DNA of 34,034 bases from Chloroflexota bacterium (lineage in GTDB: Bacteria; Chloroflexota; Anaerolineae; Aggregatilineales; J027), in NCBI GenBank assembly GCA_003697365.1, contig RFGP01000189.1, positions 1-34,034 on the forward strand, in the 5' to 3' direction. This document shows positions 8,415 through 17,707 of the stretch, piece after piece (the first letter of the stretch is position 1; every line of letters begins with the position of its first letter). A program made the position numbers and the translations under genes. The notes under the pieces are model-generated. The model saw only the letters and a program-made list of their open reading frames with translations. It ran no database searches and was not told the DNA's origin.

Positions 8415-9406
8415 CCAGCAGGATAACGTAGTAACAAAACTTCAATTGCTAAACGAGTATTCACATTTTGCCCAAGCTGTACAGTTGCTTGCCGCGTATG
8501 CTCTAGCGCTTGATGAGCTGTTTTGTAGTCTAAACGTCGTGCCAGCTCTTTTAAACGATCTGAATAATCCACATTTATAATTTCGGCACTGCTACCGCTG
8601 GCAAGTAACATGACATCTCGCCAAAAAGTGATCCAATAGTCAAGATGAATGCGTAAAGTATCTTTATCTTTACTCAAAAACTCTGCTATTTTGAACCGCT
8701 CAACACGGCTTTTGTTGGCGAGAATATCTGAAAGTTGTTGAATTGCAACATTACGTTGTTCTAGTTGTGAAGGATCATGTGCGGTACGAATCGCCCAGCC
8801 AATACGCCCGCCAGATAAGCGCGCTATAAGCTCTAAAGTGGATGGGTCTGTATCAAACTGTGAGAGCAAGGCATTATATACTTGTTCAGAAGATAGCGGG
8901 CGTAAATTAATAATTTGGCAACGCGACAAAATGGTCGGCAGAATTTGATCGATATACTCCACCGTTAAAATCAAAATAACTGATGACGCGGGCTCTTCCA
9001 ATGTTTTAAGTATGGCGTTTTGTGTCGCCGGATTCGCTTCTTGAAAACGACGCAAAATAGCAACTCGATATGTTGCTTCATAAGGGCGTAAAGCCAGCAT
9101 GTGCTGAAGCTCGCGAATTTGATCAATTTTAAGCGTACCACCAACACGATCTGCCTCAACAATGGTTACATCAACATGTCCATCTTGAGCAATTAAGCGA
9201 CATGAACGACATTCACCACACGGGCGTAAGGTACTCTCGCAGTTTAGAGCCATTGCAAATGCTTTGGCAAAAGTCGTTTTGCCAATATGAGCTGGCCCTG
9301 TTAATAGATAGGCATGTCCAATACGTTGATTTGCTATAGCTCTTGAAAGTTGCTGAACAGCCCACTCATGTCCTGATAAAAACCAGTTATTCACTTGTTG
9401 ATTCAT
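8411..9406 (-). CDS. holB: DNA polymerase III delta' subunit
   Basis: AAA+ fold: GHAYLLTGPAHIGKTTFAKAFA; zinc site CESTLRPCGECRSC; KTLEEPASSVILILT. Start placed at ATG 9406. Confidence 0.88.
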   Translation of the reverse strand: MNQQVNNWFLSGHEWAVQQLSRAIANQRIGHAYLLTGPAHIGKTTFAKAFAMALNCESTLRPCGECRSCRLIAQDGHVDVTIVEADRVGGTLKIDQIRELQHMLALRPYEATYRVAILRRFQEANPATQNAILKTLEEPASSVILILTVEYIDQILPTILSRCQIINLRPLSSEQVYNALLSQFDTDPSTLELIARLSGGRIGWAIRTAHDPSQLEQRNVAIQQLSDILANKSRVERFKIAEFLSKDKDTLRIHLDYWITFWRDVMLLASGSSAEIINVDYSDRLKELARRLDYKTAHQALEHTRQATVQLGQNVNTRLAIEVLLLRYPAG

Positions 9407-9634
9407 TTTCTTGCGATTTTCTACCTCATTATGATATACTGCAACCATCATTGTTGCGTAAAATTAACGGCAATATGGTAACGGTGAATACAGAAACCTC
9501 AACATCATCCGACTTATCAGAACCTCCTCATTTTGGATACTCCCTAACAACAAGGTTGTTTATCCCTAAATTTAGGTCGTGTTTGTGTCAAACCAATATA
9601 CTATCTGAATACCTAGACTAAGGATTAGGAGAAC

Positions 9635-11038
9635 GTGGACAGTACAAACTGGACGCTTGGGCTTTTGCTAGTTCTAGCGTTAGTTCTTATCAAAATTATA
9701 CTTACAGTGAGTTTAAGTGCTGTGATTAATGCACGCAAAAGTATTTTACGCGAGCGTGCAGAAGAAGGCAATAGAAGTGCGAAACGCGCTCTGAGGATTA
9801 GCGAGAATGCGACACGTCTTTTAGCAGCACAGCAATTCGTCACAATTGTATTTCATGTCCTTATTGTCTTGGTACTCGCAATTAGCATAATGCCGAGTCT
9901 AGATAACATATTAACCATAGGCAATAGTATTATAAAATTCCTCCTTCAAATTTTGATTTATAGCGTTGTCGTTCTTTTGGGCGCTGCCCTGTTGATGACA
10001 TCAAATTTGTTAGCCAATGCAATCGCTACTCGTCGCGCTGAATATATTGCTATCATCAGTGTTCGACTCACTCAATTGGTCATCTATACGCTTGCTCCAA
10101 TACTTGACTTATTACTTAAGCTATCGAGTTATATCGCTGTATGGATTGGTGGCACTGAAAACACTTTGGTAACTACTGCCGAAGAAATTAAAACATTAGT
10201 GGATGCGGGCTCAGAAGAAGGTGTGCTAGAAGAAGATGAAAAAGAAATGATTTACTCCGTCATTCGCTTTGGTGAAACGCTCGCACGCGAAGTGATGATA
10301 CCACGTATTGACATCGTCGCTCTGGAAGAGACAGCAACCTTAGATGAAGCCTTAGATGTAATCATTCAAGCTGGCCATTCTCGCATTCCGGTTTATAGCG
10401 ATACGATTGATAATATTGTTGGTGTTCTCTATGCTAAAGATTTATTGCGGGTATGGCACAGCGGGCAAAAGCCCGACTCAATTAAAGATTTGTTGCGCCC
10501 TGCTTATTTTGTGCCAGAATCACGCTATGCCAGTGATATATTAGTTGACTTGCAAGAACGCAAAATTCATTTGGCTATTGTCTTAGATGAATATGGTGGC
10601 ACAGCAGGTTTGCTAACAATCGAAGATTTAATTGAAGAGATCGTCGGCGAAATCCAAGATGAATATGACACAAATGAAGAAGCACTCTATCAAGAAATAG
10701 ATGAAAATACCTTCATTTTTAATGCCCGAATTGATCTTGATGATCTCAATTATCTGTTAGATGTCAATTTATCCACAGAGGAATCTGACACTTTGGGCGG
10801 ATACATTTTTCAGAAACTTGGGCGTGTACCTCATTCGGGTGAAGAAATTATCGATCACGGCTTATTGTTACAAATTAAGTCTGTAGATGGTAGACGTATC
10901 CGTGATGTATACGTCAAAAAGCTAAATACTCAAGAAGACGATCATCCCACCGAACACCCTCAGCCAGACAATTCTGTAGCAGAGGTTAAACCAACATCTC
11001 ATTCTCATAATGTAGAAAGTGCCGATGCCGGAGCATAA
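9635..11038 (+). CDS. CNNM/CorC (hemolysin-like) family membrane protein with CBS domains
   Basis: N-terminal transmembrane DUF21 region; EEDEKEMIYSVIRFGETLAREVMIPRIDIVALE; LAIVLDEYGGTAGLLTIEDLIEEIVGEIQDEYD; CorC_HlyC C-terminus. GTG start, RBS AGGAG. Confidence 0.92.
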   Translation: MDSTNWTLGLLLVLALVLIKIILTVSLSAVINARKSILRERAEEGNRSAKRALRISENATRLLAAQQFVTIVFHVLIVLVLAISIMPSLDNILTIGNSIIKFLLQILIYSVVVLLGAALLMTSNLLANAIATRRAEYIAIISVRLTQLVIYTLAPILDLLLKLSSYIAVWIGGTENTLVTTAEEIKTLVDAGSEEGVLEEDEKEMIYSVIRFGETLAREVMIPRIDIVALEETATLDEALDVIIQAGHSRIPVYSDTIDNIVGVLYAKDLLRVWHSGQKPDSIKDLLRPAYFVPESRYASDILVDLQERKIHLAIVLDEYGGTAGLLTIEDLIEEIVGEIQDEYDTNEEALYQEIDENTFIFNARIDLDDLNYLLDVNLSTEESDTLGGYIFQKLGRVPHSGEEIIDHGLLLQIKSVDGRRIRDVYVKKLNTQEDDHPTEHPQPDNSVAEVKPTSHSHNVESADAGA

Positions 11039-11042
11039 AATT

Positions 11043-11453
11043 ATGCTTAACACTCAACAAAAACAAGCACTCATAGAACAAGCTATTAAAGCACGTGACG
11101 TAGCTTATGCCCCATATAGCCACTATCATGTTGGTGCAGCATTGCTCGCAGCGAATGGTGAAGTTTTTATTGGCTGTAATGTGGAAAATGCAGCTTTTCC
11201 TGCGACGATTTGTGCTGAACGTACTGCAGTCGTCAAGGCTGTAAGTGCTGGACAACAAGATTTTGTTGCCATTGCTATTGCAACCGTAGATGGAGGCTCT
11301 CCGTGCGGAATTTGTCGTCAGGTCTTAAATGAATTTGCACCAACCCTTCATGTGATTATCACGAATGATGAAGGAGAAATAGTGCTTGAATCATCTCTCG
11401 ATCAGTTATTGCCGTATGGATTTGGGCCTTCTCATCTTAAGACTGAAAAATAG
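11043..11453 (+). CDS. cdd: Cytidine deaminase
   Basis: APYSHYHVGAALL, NVENAAFPATICAERTAV, SPCGICRQVLNEF zinc motifs. Start may be ATG 11019 or 11043. Confidence 0.93.
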   Translation: MLNTQQKQALIEQAIKARDVAYAPYSHYHVGAALLAANGEVFIGCNVENAAFPATICAERTAVVKAVSAGQQDFVAIAIATVDGGSPCGICRQVLNEFAPTLHVIITNDEGEIVLESSLDQLLPYGFGPSHLKTEK

Positions 11454-11458
11454 ATGCT

Positions 11459-12247
11459 ATGCCTGATCGAAGTCGTACCCTTCGTACCCAAGCGGTGGTT
11501 TTGCGTCGTATTGAATATGGTGAGGCAGACCTCATCTTAACATTATTAACCCCTAAACAGGGGAAAATTAGCGCTATTGCGCGCGCTGCACGTCGTCCAA
11601 GCTCAAAATCTAGCGGGCATGTTGAGCTTTATAGTCTTAGTGATATGTTACTTGCGCAGGGCGCAAATATGTATGTTGTTACACAAGTCAATCTAATCAA
11701 TCCATTTTTGGGAATTGGACATGACTTAGAGCGTATGGCTTATGCTAGTCACTTTGTTGAATTGATTGATCGCTTCACGGTCGATAGCCAAGAAAATCAA
11801 CAAACGTTCAACTTACTAGTCAATGGCTTAACATGGCTAAGTGATCCTAAAACTGATTTAAGGCTCATTGCTCGTTATTTTGAATTTAGGTTGTTAACGA
11901 TTATGGGATATGCGCCATCAGTATTTGAATGCGCAGTGAGTGGCGAAAAATTAGAAGCGCACGACCAATTTTACAGTGTTAGTGAAGGTGGTGTAGTAAG
12001 CGCAGATCATGTTGATGAAGTTCACGACTCTATCCCTTTACCACTGGGGGCATTCAAAGTATTGAGGCATTTTAGCCGTAGTCGATGGAAAGACGTTCAA
12101 AACTTAACCCTTTCACCTGCAACTCATGCAGTTTTAGAGCGTATTTTACTCGATACCATCGCTTATCTTCTTGAGCGTAAGTTGCAAAGTATTGCTTTTT
12201 TGAAGCGCATTAGTAATATCACGCAATCCCCAACTGATCCATCGTAG
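11459..12247 (+). CDS. recO: DNA repair protein RecO
   Basis: RTLRTQAVVLRRIEYGEADLILTLLTPKQGKISAIARAARRPSSK N-terminal RecO OB fold. Confidence 0.92.
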   Translation: MPDRSRTLRTQAVVLRRIEYGEADLILTLLTPKQGKISAIARAARRPSSKSSGHVELYSLSDMLLAQGANMYVVTQVNLINPFLGIGHDLERMAYASHFVELIDRFTVDSQENQQTFNLLVNGLTWLSDPKTDLRLIARYFEFRLLTIMGYAPSVFECAVSGEKLEAHDQFYSVSEGGVVSADHVDEVHDSIPLPLGAFKVLRHFSRSRWKDVQNLTLSPATHAVLERILLDTIAYLLERKLQSIAFLKRISNITQSPTDPS

Positions 12248-13097
12248 CGTCAATACGTCGCCCATAACTTTGTCCAAATAAATTTAGATGTACCAATAAC
12301 GGGTAAAGTTGATATATTCCACGTCGTTGCTCATACCCATAACGTTCAAAGGAAGTATTGGCCCAATAGGCTTGATAAAATCCTCTTGAAAAACCACCAA
12401 AAAGTTCAGTAAATGCTAACTCCACTTCAAAATGTCCGTAATACACAGCGGGGTCTATCACTGCAGGAGAACCATCCCAAAGCACCATCACATTGCCTCG
12501 CCACAAATCACCATGTAGCAAAGAGGAAGCAACTTCATCAGGGATAAAACGCTCCAAATGCTGGATAAGCCACATTAAACGTTGCTCACGTTGCTTTGAT
12601 AACAATCCTTTTTGACGAGCAAGTTCAACTTGTGGTAACAAACGCCTCTGTCCCCAAAACTCCACCCAAGAAATGCACTGATGGTTATATTGAGGCAACG
12701 AGCCAATAAAATTATCGTGATCAAGCCCATGTTGTGGCACTATGCATTGATGTAAAGCTGCTAATTGCTCACCAAGTTGATTTTGTGAGTTTGCAGTCTC
12801 ATGACCACTTTCAAGCCATTCTAGCAATAAATAGGCTGGTGCGTTCTCGTCAGCTTCATGTACAGCAATAACCTCAGGAACTTTTAAAACATTCGCTGAA
12901 GATAACAGCGCTAGTCCCTTAGCTTCTGCGCTAAACATCCCTTGAATAGAATTTAGGTTCCACTTGATAAAGAGTTGACCATTGGGCGTATCTAGTCGTC
13001 TAGCTTCGTTAATATCACCCCCGCTACAATAAGTAGAAGAGAGCACCATAAGCTGATATTCAGATGCTAAATGCTCACGAATTGCTTCAGGTAACAT
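12219..13097 (-). CDS. Fructosamine/ketosamine-3-kinase family protein
   Basis: LLLEWLESG, LLHGDLWRGNVMVLWDGSPAVIDPAVYYGHFEVELAFTELFGGF kinase motifs. Confidence 0.9.
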   Translation of the reverse strand: MLPEAIREHLASEYQLMVLSSTYCSGGDINEARRLDTPNGQLFIKWNLNSIQGMFSAEAKGLALLSSANVLKVPEVIAVHEADENAPAYLLLEWLESGHETANSQNQLGEQLAALHQCIVPQHGLDHDNFIGSLPQYNHQCISWVEFWGQRRLLPQVELARQKGLLSKQREQRLMWLIQHLERFIPDEVASSLLHGDLWRGNVMVLWDGSPAVIDPAVYYGHFEVELAFTELFGGFSRGFYQAYWANTSFERYGYEQRRGIYQLYPLLVHLNLFGQSYGRRIDATMDQLGIA

Positions 13098-13100
13098 AAA

Positions 13101-13568
13101 CTAAAGCCCGTGCTCTTCCCTAATTGCTTGCAATAATCCAGCGCTTGCTGCTTTTACTAGCTCATATACGTCTTCAAAACGACCATTGTAATAGGGGTCA
13201 GGAACTTCTCGTGTTGTTAGCTGTGGGGCATAATCTAAGAACAGTTTTACTTTAGCCTTAGAATCCGACGGCATTCTAGCTTCTATATCCTCTAAGTTAG
13301 AATAATCCATTGCTAGGATATAGTCGAACTCTTTGAAGTCTTTGGTTTGTAGTTGACGCGCGCGACCATCATATTTGATATTGTGTTTTTGTAGAGTACG
13401 TAACGTTCCACTATGTGCAGGCTCACCAATGTGATAGCGCGAAGTTCCTGCAGAATCAACCATAATTGCGTGTTCTAGGCCTGCTTCTTTCACCATTTGC
13501 CGAAAAACAGCCTCAGCCATTGGAGAACGGCAAATGTTCCCTAAACAAACAAACAGCACTTTGACCAT
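13101..13568 (-). CDS. Low-molecular-weight protein-tyrosine phosphatase
   Basis: VLFVCLGNICRSPMAEAVF P-loop (CX5R) and VPDPYYNG catalytic Asp motif. Start ATG 13568. Confidence 0.93.
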   Translation of the reverse strand: MVKVLFVCLGNICRSPMAEAVFRQMVKEAGLEHAIMVDSAGTSRYHIGEPAHSGTLRTLQKHNIKYDGRARQLQTKDFKEFDYILAMDYSNLEDIEARMPSDSKAKVKLFLDYAPQLTTREVPDPYYNGRFEDVYELVKAASAGLLQAIREEHGL

Positions 13569-13719
13569 TGCTCTCTCCGAATAGTTGGTCCGCACAATAA
13601 ACTATGAAGTATGATAAAAAATTTTGAGGAAAAATTCGAGGCACATTAAGATAACATTATAGCCTTAAAGGCTATATGCTTATCTCAGCAGTCACAAACT
13701 AAAAAACTCATGTACAAAA

Positions 13720-13965
13720 CTAGTCAGCCACTTGAGGTGTGCTGAACCACTTCAACAAACGGTTAACAATGGTTCGCTTATTGGCACGCACTTTTTCAAA
13801 CTCTTTTTGCAATTGTGCAGTCAGTTGCGTAAGTTCTGCAGTCGTCATGCGTGCGCCATTGACAAGTACCCAACCATTGCCCAAGTCAACAACTTCACGG
13901 GGATAGCGTTGGTAGAGTTTTTGATAAGTTTGTGTATAGTCTGCGAGTAACTGTTGTACCTCCAT
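13720..13965 (-). CDS. Small uncharacterised protein (81 aa)
   Basis: Open ORF with RBS-like GGAGG/AGGCC upstream of the ATG; no family recognised. Confidence 0.55.
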   Translation of the reverse strand: MEVQQLLADYTQTYQKLYQRYPREVVDLGNGWVLVNGARMTTAELTQLTAQLQKEFEKVRANKRTIVNRLLKWFSTPQVAD

Positions 13966-14074
13966 ATGAGGCCTCCACCTTATGCAGTATCATTTTATGA
14001 TAATTACTGTATATATTATTATGTAGCTTATTTTAGCACATAAGTTGTGTGAATGGTGTAAATCCTCATAAATT

Positions 14075-14674
14075 CTACACATTTGTTAAGCGATGAACGT
14101 ACCATATACGCTGTAATGCGGTGAAATGTGTTCCTACCGCTAAAATAATGAGCAGCGGAAGTACCCAACCAGTCAATAACAAAATGAGCAGAGCAATTGT
14201 CCGCTCAAAACGAGAAAATAAACCAATAGAGCACTTAAGCCCTAAGCCCTCTGCTCTTGCGCGCGTGTAGCTGATCAAAAAAGCACCTATTAGGCTTGCC
14301 AAAGCCAATAGCATAATGATTTCTTCGTTTTGGCGCATTCCGTATAATGCAAATGCTCCAAACAAAAAACCGTCCGCATAACGATCTAGCGTAGAATCTA
14401 AAAATGCTCCAAACGGACGCAATGAACCTCTTAGTCTGGCAACGGCACCGTCAAGCGCATCAAGAGGTATCCCCAGTAAAAATATTATCCCAGCAACAAG
14501 AAATGCTCCTTGCGCAATAAAAATTGCGGCAACACCGACGAGCAAAGTACCAATAACTGTAATGGCATCTGGATGAACACCCCATGCATTTAATTGAGCT
14601 GCTATCGGATGCAATAATCCTTTAGAAAGCTGACGCACACGATCTGATAAGGTAGTTGGTGATGTTTGTGACAT
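14075..14674 (-). CDS. CDP-alcohol phosphatidyltransferase family protein
   Basis: DALDGAVARLRGSLRPFGAFLDSTLDRYAD matches the CDP-AP motif DGx2ARx8Gx3Dx3D. Confidence 0.9.
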   Translation of the reverse strand: MSQTSPTTLSDRVRQLSKGLLHPIAAQLNAWGVHPDAITVIGTLLVGVAAIFIAQGAFLVAGIIFLLGIPLDALDGAVARLRGSLRPFGAFLDSTLDRYADGFLFGAFALYGMRQNEEIIMLLALASLIGAFLISYTRARAEGLGLKCSIGLFSRFERTIALLILLLTGWVLPLLIILAVGTHFTALQRIWYVHRLTNV

Positions 14675-14728
14675 GTGATTTTCCTCTTGTCAGGTTCAAG
14701 GAAGTTTGCTACTCTGTTAGAGCTTATT

Positions 14729-14802
14729 CGGGGCGTGGCGCAGCCCGGCAGCGCGCACCGTTCGGGTCGGTGAGGTCCCGAGTTCAAATCTCGGCGCCCC
14801 GA
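14729..14802 (+). tRNA. tRNA-Pro (anticodon CGG)
   Basis: Acceptor CGGGGCG/CGCCCCG; anticodon arm CACCG-TTCGGGT-CGGTG; T arm CCGAG-TTCAAAT-CTCGG; discriminator A; CCA not encoded. Confidence 0.95.
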
Positions 14803-14809
14803 CAAATGT

Positions 14810-14840
14810 AGAGGCCTGAGCATTCATGGTTCAGGTCTCT
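14810..14840 (+). terminator. Terminator-like hairpin downstream of tRNA-Pro
   Basis: AGAGGCCTGA ... TCAGGTCTCT followed by ATTTAATTT. Confidence 0.6.
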
Positions 14841-14855
14841 ATTTAATTTCCTCTG

Positions 14856-15713
14856 CTAAAATGCTTGTACAGCAGGCACTATTTCTTCTGCCAACTGCTC
14901 AATTTGCTTCAAATCGTGATAATCGGAAAGACCGAAGATTATTTGTGATACACCAAGTTCAGCATACTGATGACACGCTTCAATAATTTTCTGTGTGCCA
15001 TTGCTCAGCTCAGCAACACCTATCAACGTCTTCTCAATTTGAGAATAATCACGCCCTACAGTATCACAATGCTGGCGCAAAATATTGAATTTATGTCGCA
15101 CAAAATCTATGCTCCTCATGTTAATGTTGCACGCATCACCATATTGGGCGACCATACGTAGCGTCTTCTTTTCACCTTCTCCTCCCACCATGATTGGCGG
15201 ATGCGGCTGGCTAATTGGCTGAGGATTAAAAATTGGCTCAGGCAACGAAAAATGCTTTCCATGATAGGGGGTGCGATCACCGCGCCATAACTGATGCGCA
15301 ATTTGCAATATTTCTTCGAGTTGTTCAAAGCGTTCTCTAGTAGATGGAAAAGGAAAGCCCAAGCTGCGTGCCTCGCGTTCATACCATCCTGCCCCAATAC
15401 CAAAATAAGCGCGCCCATTAGAAAGTACATCCAAAGTTGTTACTTGTTTTAAGAGAAAACTAGGATAGCGATAAATAACCCCAGTGATCAATACTCCCAA
15501 CTTCACATACTTTGTCAATCCTGCTAAATACCCCAAAGTTGTGTATGCCTCCAACATAGGGTCATCAGGGCCGCCTATTATTTCCATCTGAAAATAGTGA
15601 TCCATTACCCAAAGGCTATAAAATCCGCCATCATCAACCATGCGAGCTATCTCGGCTAAATGCTGATGAACATCAGGATAATTGAACTTTGTAATTTGAA
15701 ATCCGATGCGCAT
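14856..15713 (-). CDS. LLM-class (putatively F420-dependent) flavin/F420 oxidoreductase
   Basis: Luciferase-like fold: LWVMDHYFQ, RAYFGIGAGWYEREARSLGFPFPSTRERFEQLEE, PPIMVGGEGEKKTLRMVAQYGDACN. Confidence 0.88.
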   Translation of the reverse strand: MRIGFQITKFNYPDVHQHLAEIARMVDDGGFYSLWVMDHYFQMEIIGGPDDPMLEAYTTLGYLAGLTKYVKLGVLITGVIYRYPSFLLKQVTTLDVLSNGRAYFGIGAGWYEREARSLGFPFPSTRERFEQLEEILQIAHQLWRGDRTPYHGKHFSLPEPIFNPQPISQPHPPIMVGGEGEKKTLRMVAQYGDACNINMRSIDFVRHKFNILRQHCDTVGRDYSQIEKTLIGVAELSNGTQKIIEACHQYAELGVSQIIFGLSDYHDLKQIEQLAEEIVPAVQAF

Positions 15714-15752
15714 AAAATAACTTTCTTTTGTTTATTTACATTTTAGGGAGCG

Positions 15753-17204
15753 CTATAGTCCTAACAGTTTGGCTTCATCCCAAAGCGCGTCCATTTCTTC
15801 TAGAGTCATATCTTGCAGAACACGCCCTTGTTCATTAGCGCGCTGCTCGATATGTTGAAACCGCCTTCTGAAGCGAGCGTTTGCTTCACGTAACGCACTT
15901 TCAGGATCAACGCCCTGCCAACGTGCCCAGTTTACAACTGCAAACAAGAGATCGCCAAACTCTTGAGAGATAGGCTCAGCTTTCACCTCTTCTATTTCTT
16001 CTATGACTTTCTCAATCACAGGTTTTACGTCAGGCCAATCAAAACCAACGCCAGCCGCGCGCTCCTGTAAACGATAGGCATGAACAAGTGATGGTAAACT
16101 CAAAGGTACGCCATCTAGCAGTGATTGGCGCGCTACTTTTCCTTCAGCTTTTTTGGTCGCTTCTTCTTGTTGTTTAATGGTCTCCCAATTTGCAACAACA
16201 TTTTCTGCGCCCGAAACACTGACATCACCCCATACATGAGGATGGCGGCGAATTAGCTTAGCAATAATATGTTGCAATACTTCAGTAAAATAAAATTCGC
16301 CCTCTTCTACTGCAATTTGCCCTTGAAAAACAATGTGCAGCAAAACATCGCCCAATTCTTCTTTTAGTGCTTCAATATCACCATTATCAATGGCTTCAAG
16401 CACTTCATAAACTTCTTCTAAGAATTGAGGGCGCAAACTTTCATGTGTTTGTTCTTGATCCCAAGGACACCCTACCTCTGAGCGTAGATGCGCCATAACA
16501 TTTTGTAACGCCTCAAAACTAGCAGCATAAGGCAATGGCGGTATATACAACGTTGTTAGATGTGCTATGTCTTTACTAAAATCCATCTCATAAAGTGGAA
16601 CAGTTTCCAATTTTTCATCTGGTGTTCCGGCTCCATGTAAAAGCGTTACCAGCGTTTCATCAGGGTATAGATTCATCAGGGTTAGCTTGACATGTGCAGC
16701 CACATCACGGCTATACAGTTGGCCAATTAAAGTAGGAAAATCAGGGTTTATGGGAGGATGATATAAATGTATCAAATCTAATGCGTCATAAATTTGAAGA
16801 CCATTCATCCCATCAATTTTTAAAGCGCGAAGGCTTGCCTCTATAAAGCTCAATCCACCTAATATCTTGACGGGGATTTTGGCTTGCTCTGCACGCTCAA
16901 GGATTAATTGCGTTGTGCGCTCCCCTACCATAGGATGGCCGGGTACAGCATAAATAACACCTTGTGGGCGTTGTCCTAAGCGAATAATTTCAGTTGTAAT
17001 ACGCTCATATAACGCTTCAAAACTTTCTGTAGTTTCATACCATGCATCAAAGCTATGATATGTTGGCCTTTGAGGAAGCTGAGACAATAGAGGATGTTGA
17101 TCTGTGCGTAAAAAAACTTCGTCCGCTTCTTCAAGAATACGCCACACAGCAAGCGTAATATCTTCGATTGCCCCCGGCCCTAATCCAATAATCGTAATCC
17201 CCAT
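15753..17204 (-). CDS. mazG: Tetrapyrrole-methylase-like domain fused to MazG NTP pyrophosphohydrolase
   Basis: N-terminal GITIIGLGPGAIEDITLAV and YAVPGHPMVGERT (TP methylase); C-terminal LRSEVGCPWDQEQTHESLRPQFLEEVYEVLEAID and ELGDVLLHIVFQ (MazG). Confidence 0.93.
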   Translation of the reverse strand: MGITIIGLGPGAIEDITLAVWRILEEADEVFLRTDQHPLLSQLPQRPTYHSFDAWYETTESFEALYERITTEIIRLGQRPQGVIYAVPGHPMVGERTTQLILERAEQAKIPVKILGGLSFIEASLRALKIDGMNGLQIYDALDLIHLYHPPINPDFPTLIGQLYSRDVAAHVKLTLMNLYPDETLVTLLHGAGTPDEKLETVPLYEMDFSKDIAHLTTLYIPPLPYAASFEALQNVMAHLRSEVGCPWDQEQTHESLRPQFLEEVYEVLEAIDNGDIEALKEELGDVLLHIVFQGQIAVEEGEFYFTEVLQHIIAKLIRRHPHVWGDVSVSGAENVVANWETIKQQEEATKKAEGKVARQSLLDGVPLSLPSLVHAYRLQERAAGVGFDWPDVKPVIEKVIEEIEEVKAEPISQEFGDLLFAVVNWARWQGVDPESALREANARFRRRFQHIEQRANEQGRVLQDMTLEEMDALWDEAKLLGL

Positions 17205-17223
17205 ACTTTCCCTTTCAGAACCG

Positions 17224-17252
17224 AAAAAAGGCAAAGCAGAGCTTCACCTTTT
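17224..17252 (-). terminator. Intrinsic terminator downstream of rpsI
   Basis: Minus strand AAAAGG-t-GAAGC-tct-GCTTtg-CCTTTTTT: hairpin followed by a T run. Confidence 0.7.
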
Positions 17253-17285
17253 CAACACTTTTGTATGATGATGACTCGCTATAGA

Positions 17286-17687
17286 CTAACGCTTTGTATA
17301 GGTTGGAGCCTTACGCGCACGCTTGAGACCGGGCTTCTTACGTTCCTTCTCACGCGGATCACGAGTTAGCAAACCCGCACGACGCAGAGACGGACGAAGG
17401 TTTTCGTCATATTTCAGTAGCGCGCGTGCGATACCGAGTCGAATGGCTTCTGTTTGTCCTGTTGGGCCGCCACCACTAACCTTGACCGTGACATTAAAAC
17501 GCCCTGCTAAATCAGTAACCTCAAAAGGACGTAGGGCGCGTTCAACAGCGCCTAATGCTGTGAGGTATTCTTGTGCAGGCACTTCATTAATCGTCACCGT
17601 GCCATTACCACCGGGATAGATGCGGACACGTGCTGTCGAAGTCTTGCGACGGCCAACGCCTTCAAAATATTGTTGCTGTTGTTCCAT
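17286..17687 (-). CDS. rpsI: 30S ribosomal protein S9
   Basis: GVGRRKTSTARVRIYPG ... RDPREKERKKPGLKRARKAPTYTKR. Confidence 0.98.
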   Translation of the reverse strand: MEQQQQYFEGVGRRKTSTARVRIYPGGNGTVTINEVPAQEYLTALGAVERALRPFEVTDLAGRFNVTVKVSGGGPTGQTEAIRLGIARALLKYDENLRPSLRRAGLLTRDPREKERKKPGLKRARKAPTYTKR

Positions 17688-17707
17688 CTTGATAACGTTC
17701 CCTCAAA

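Noticed and set aside
9631-11038. Haemolysin/toxin function for the CBS-domain membrane protein
   Set aside because: The HlyC/CorC name is historical; the domain structure fits the CNNM/CorC ion-transport family.
13649-13685. Hairpin after the 81-aa ORF as an intrinsic terminator
   Set aside because: Stem is good, but there is no T-tract directly downstream on the relevant strand.
14602-14823. Minus-strand ORF MLRPLHLSGRRDLNSGPHRPERCALPGCATPR...
   Set aside because: It is the antisense of tRNA-Pro(CGG); this kind of translated-tRNA peptide is a well-known annotation artefact.
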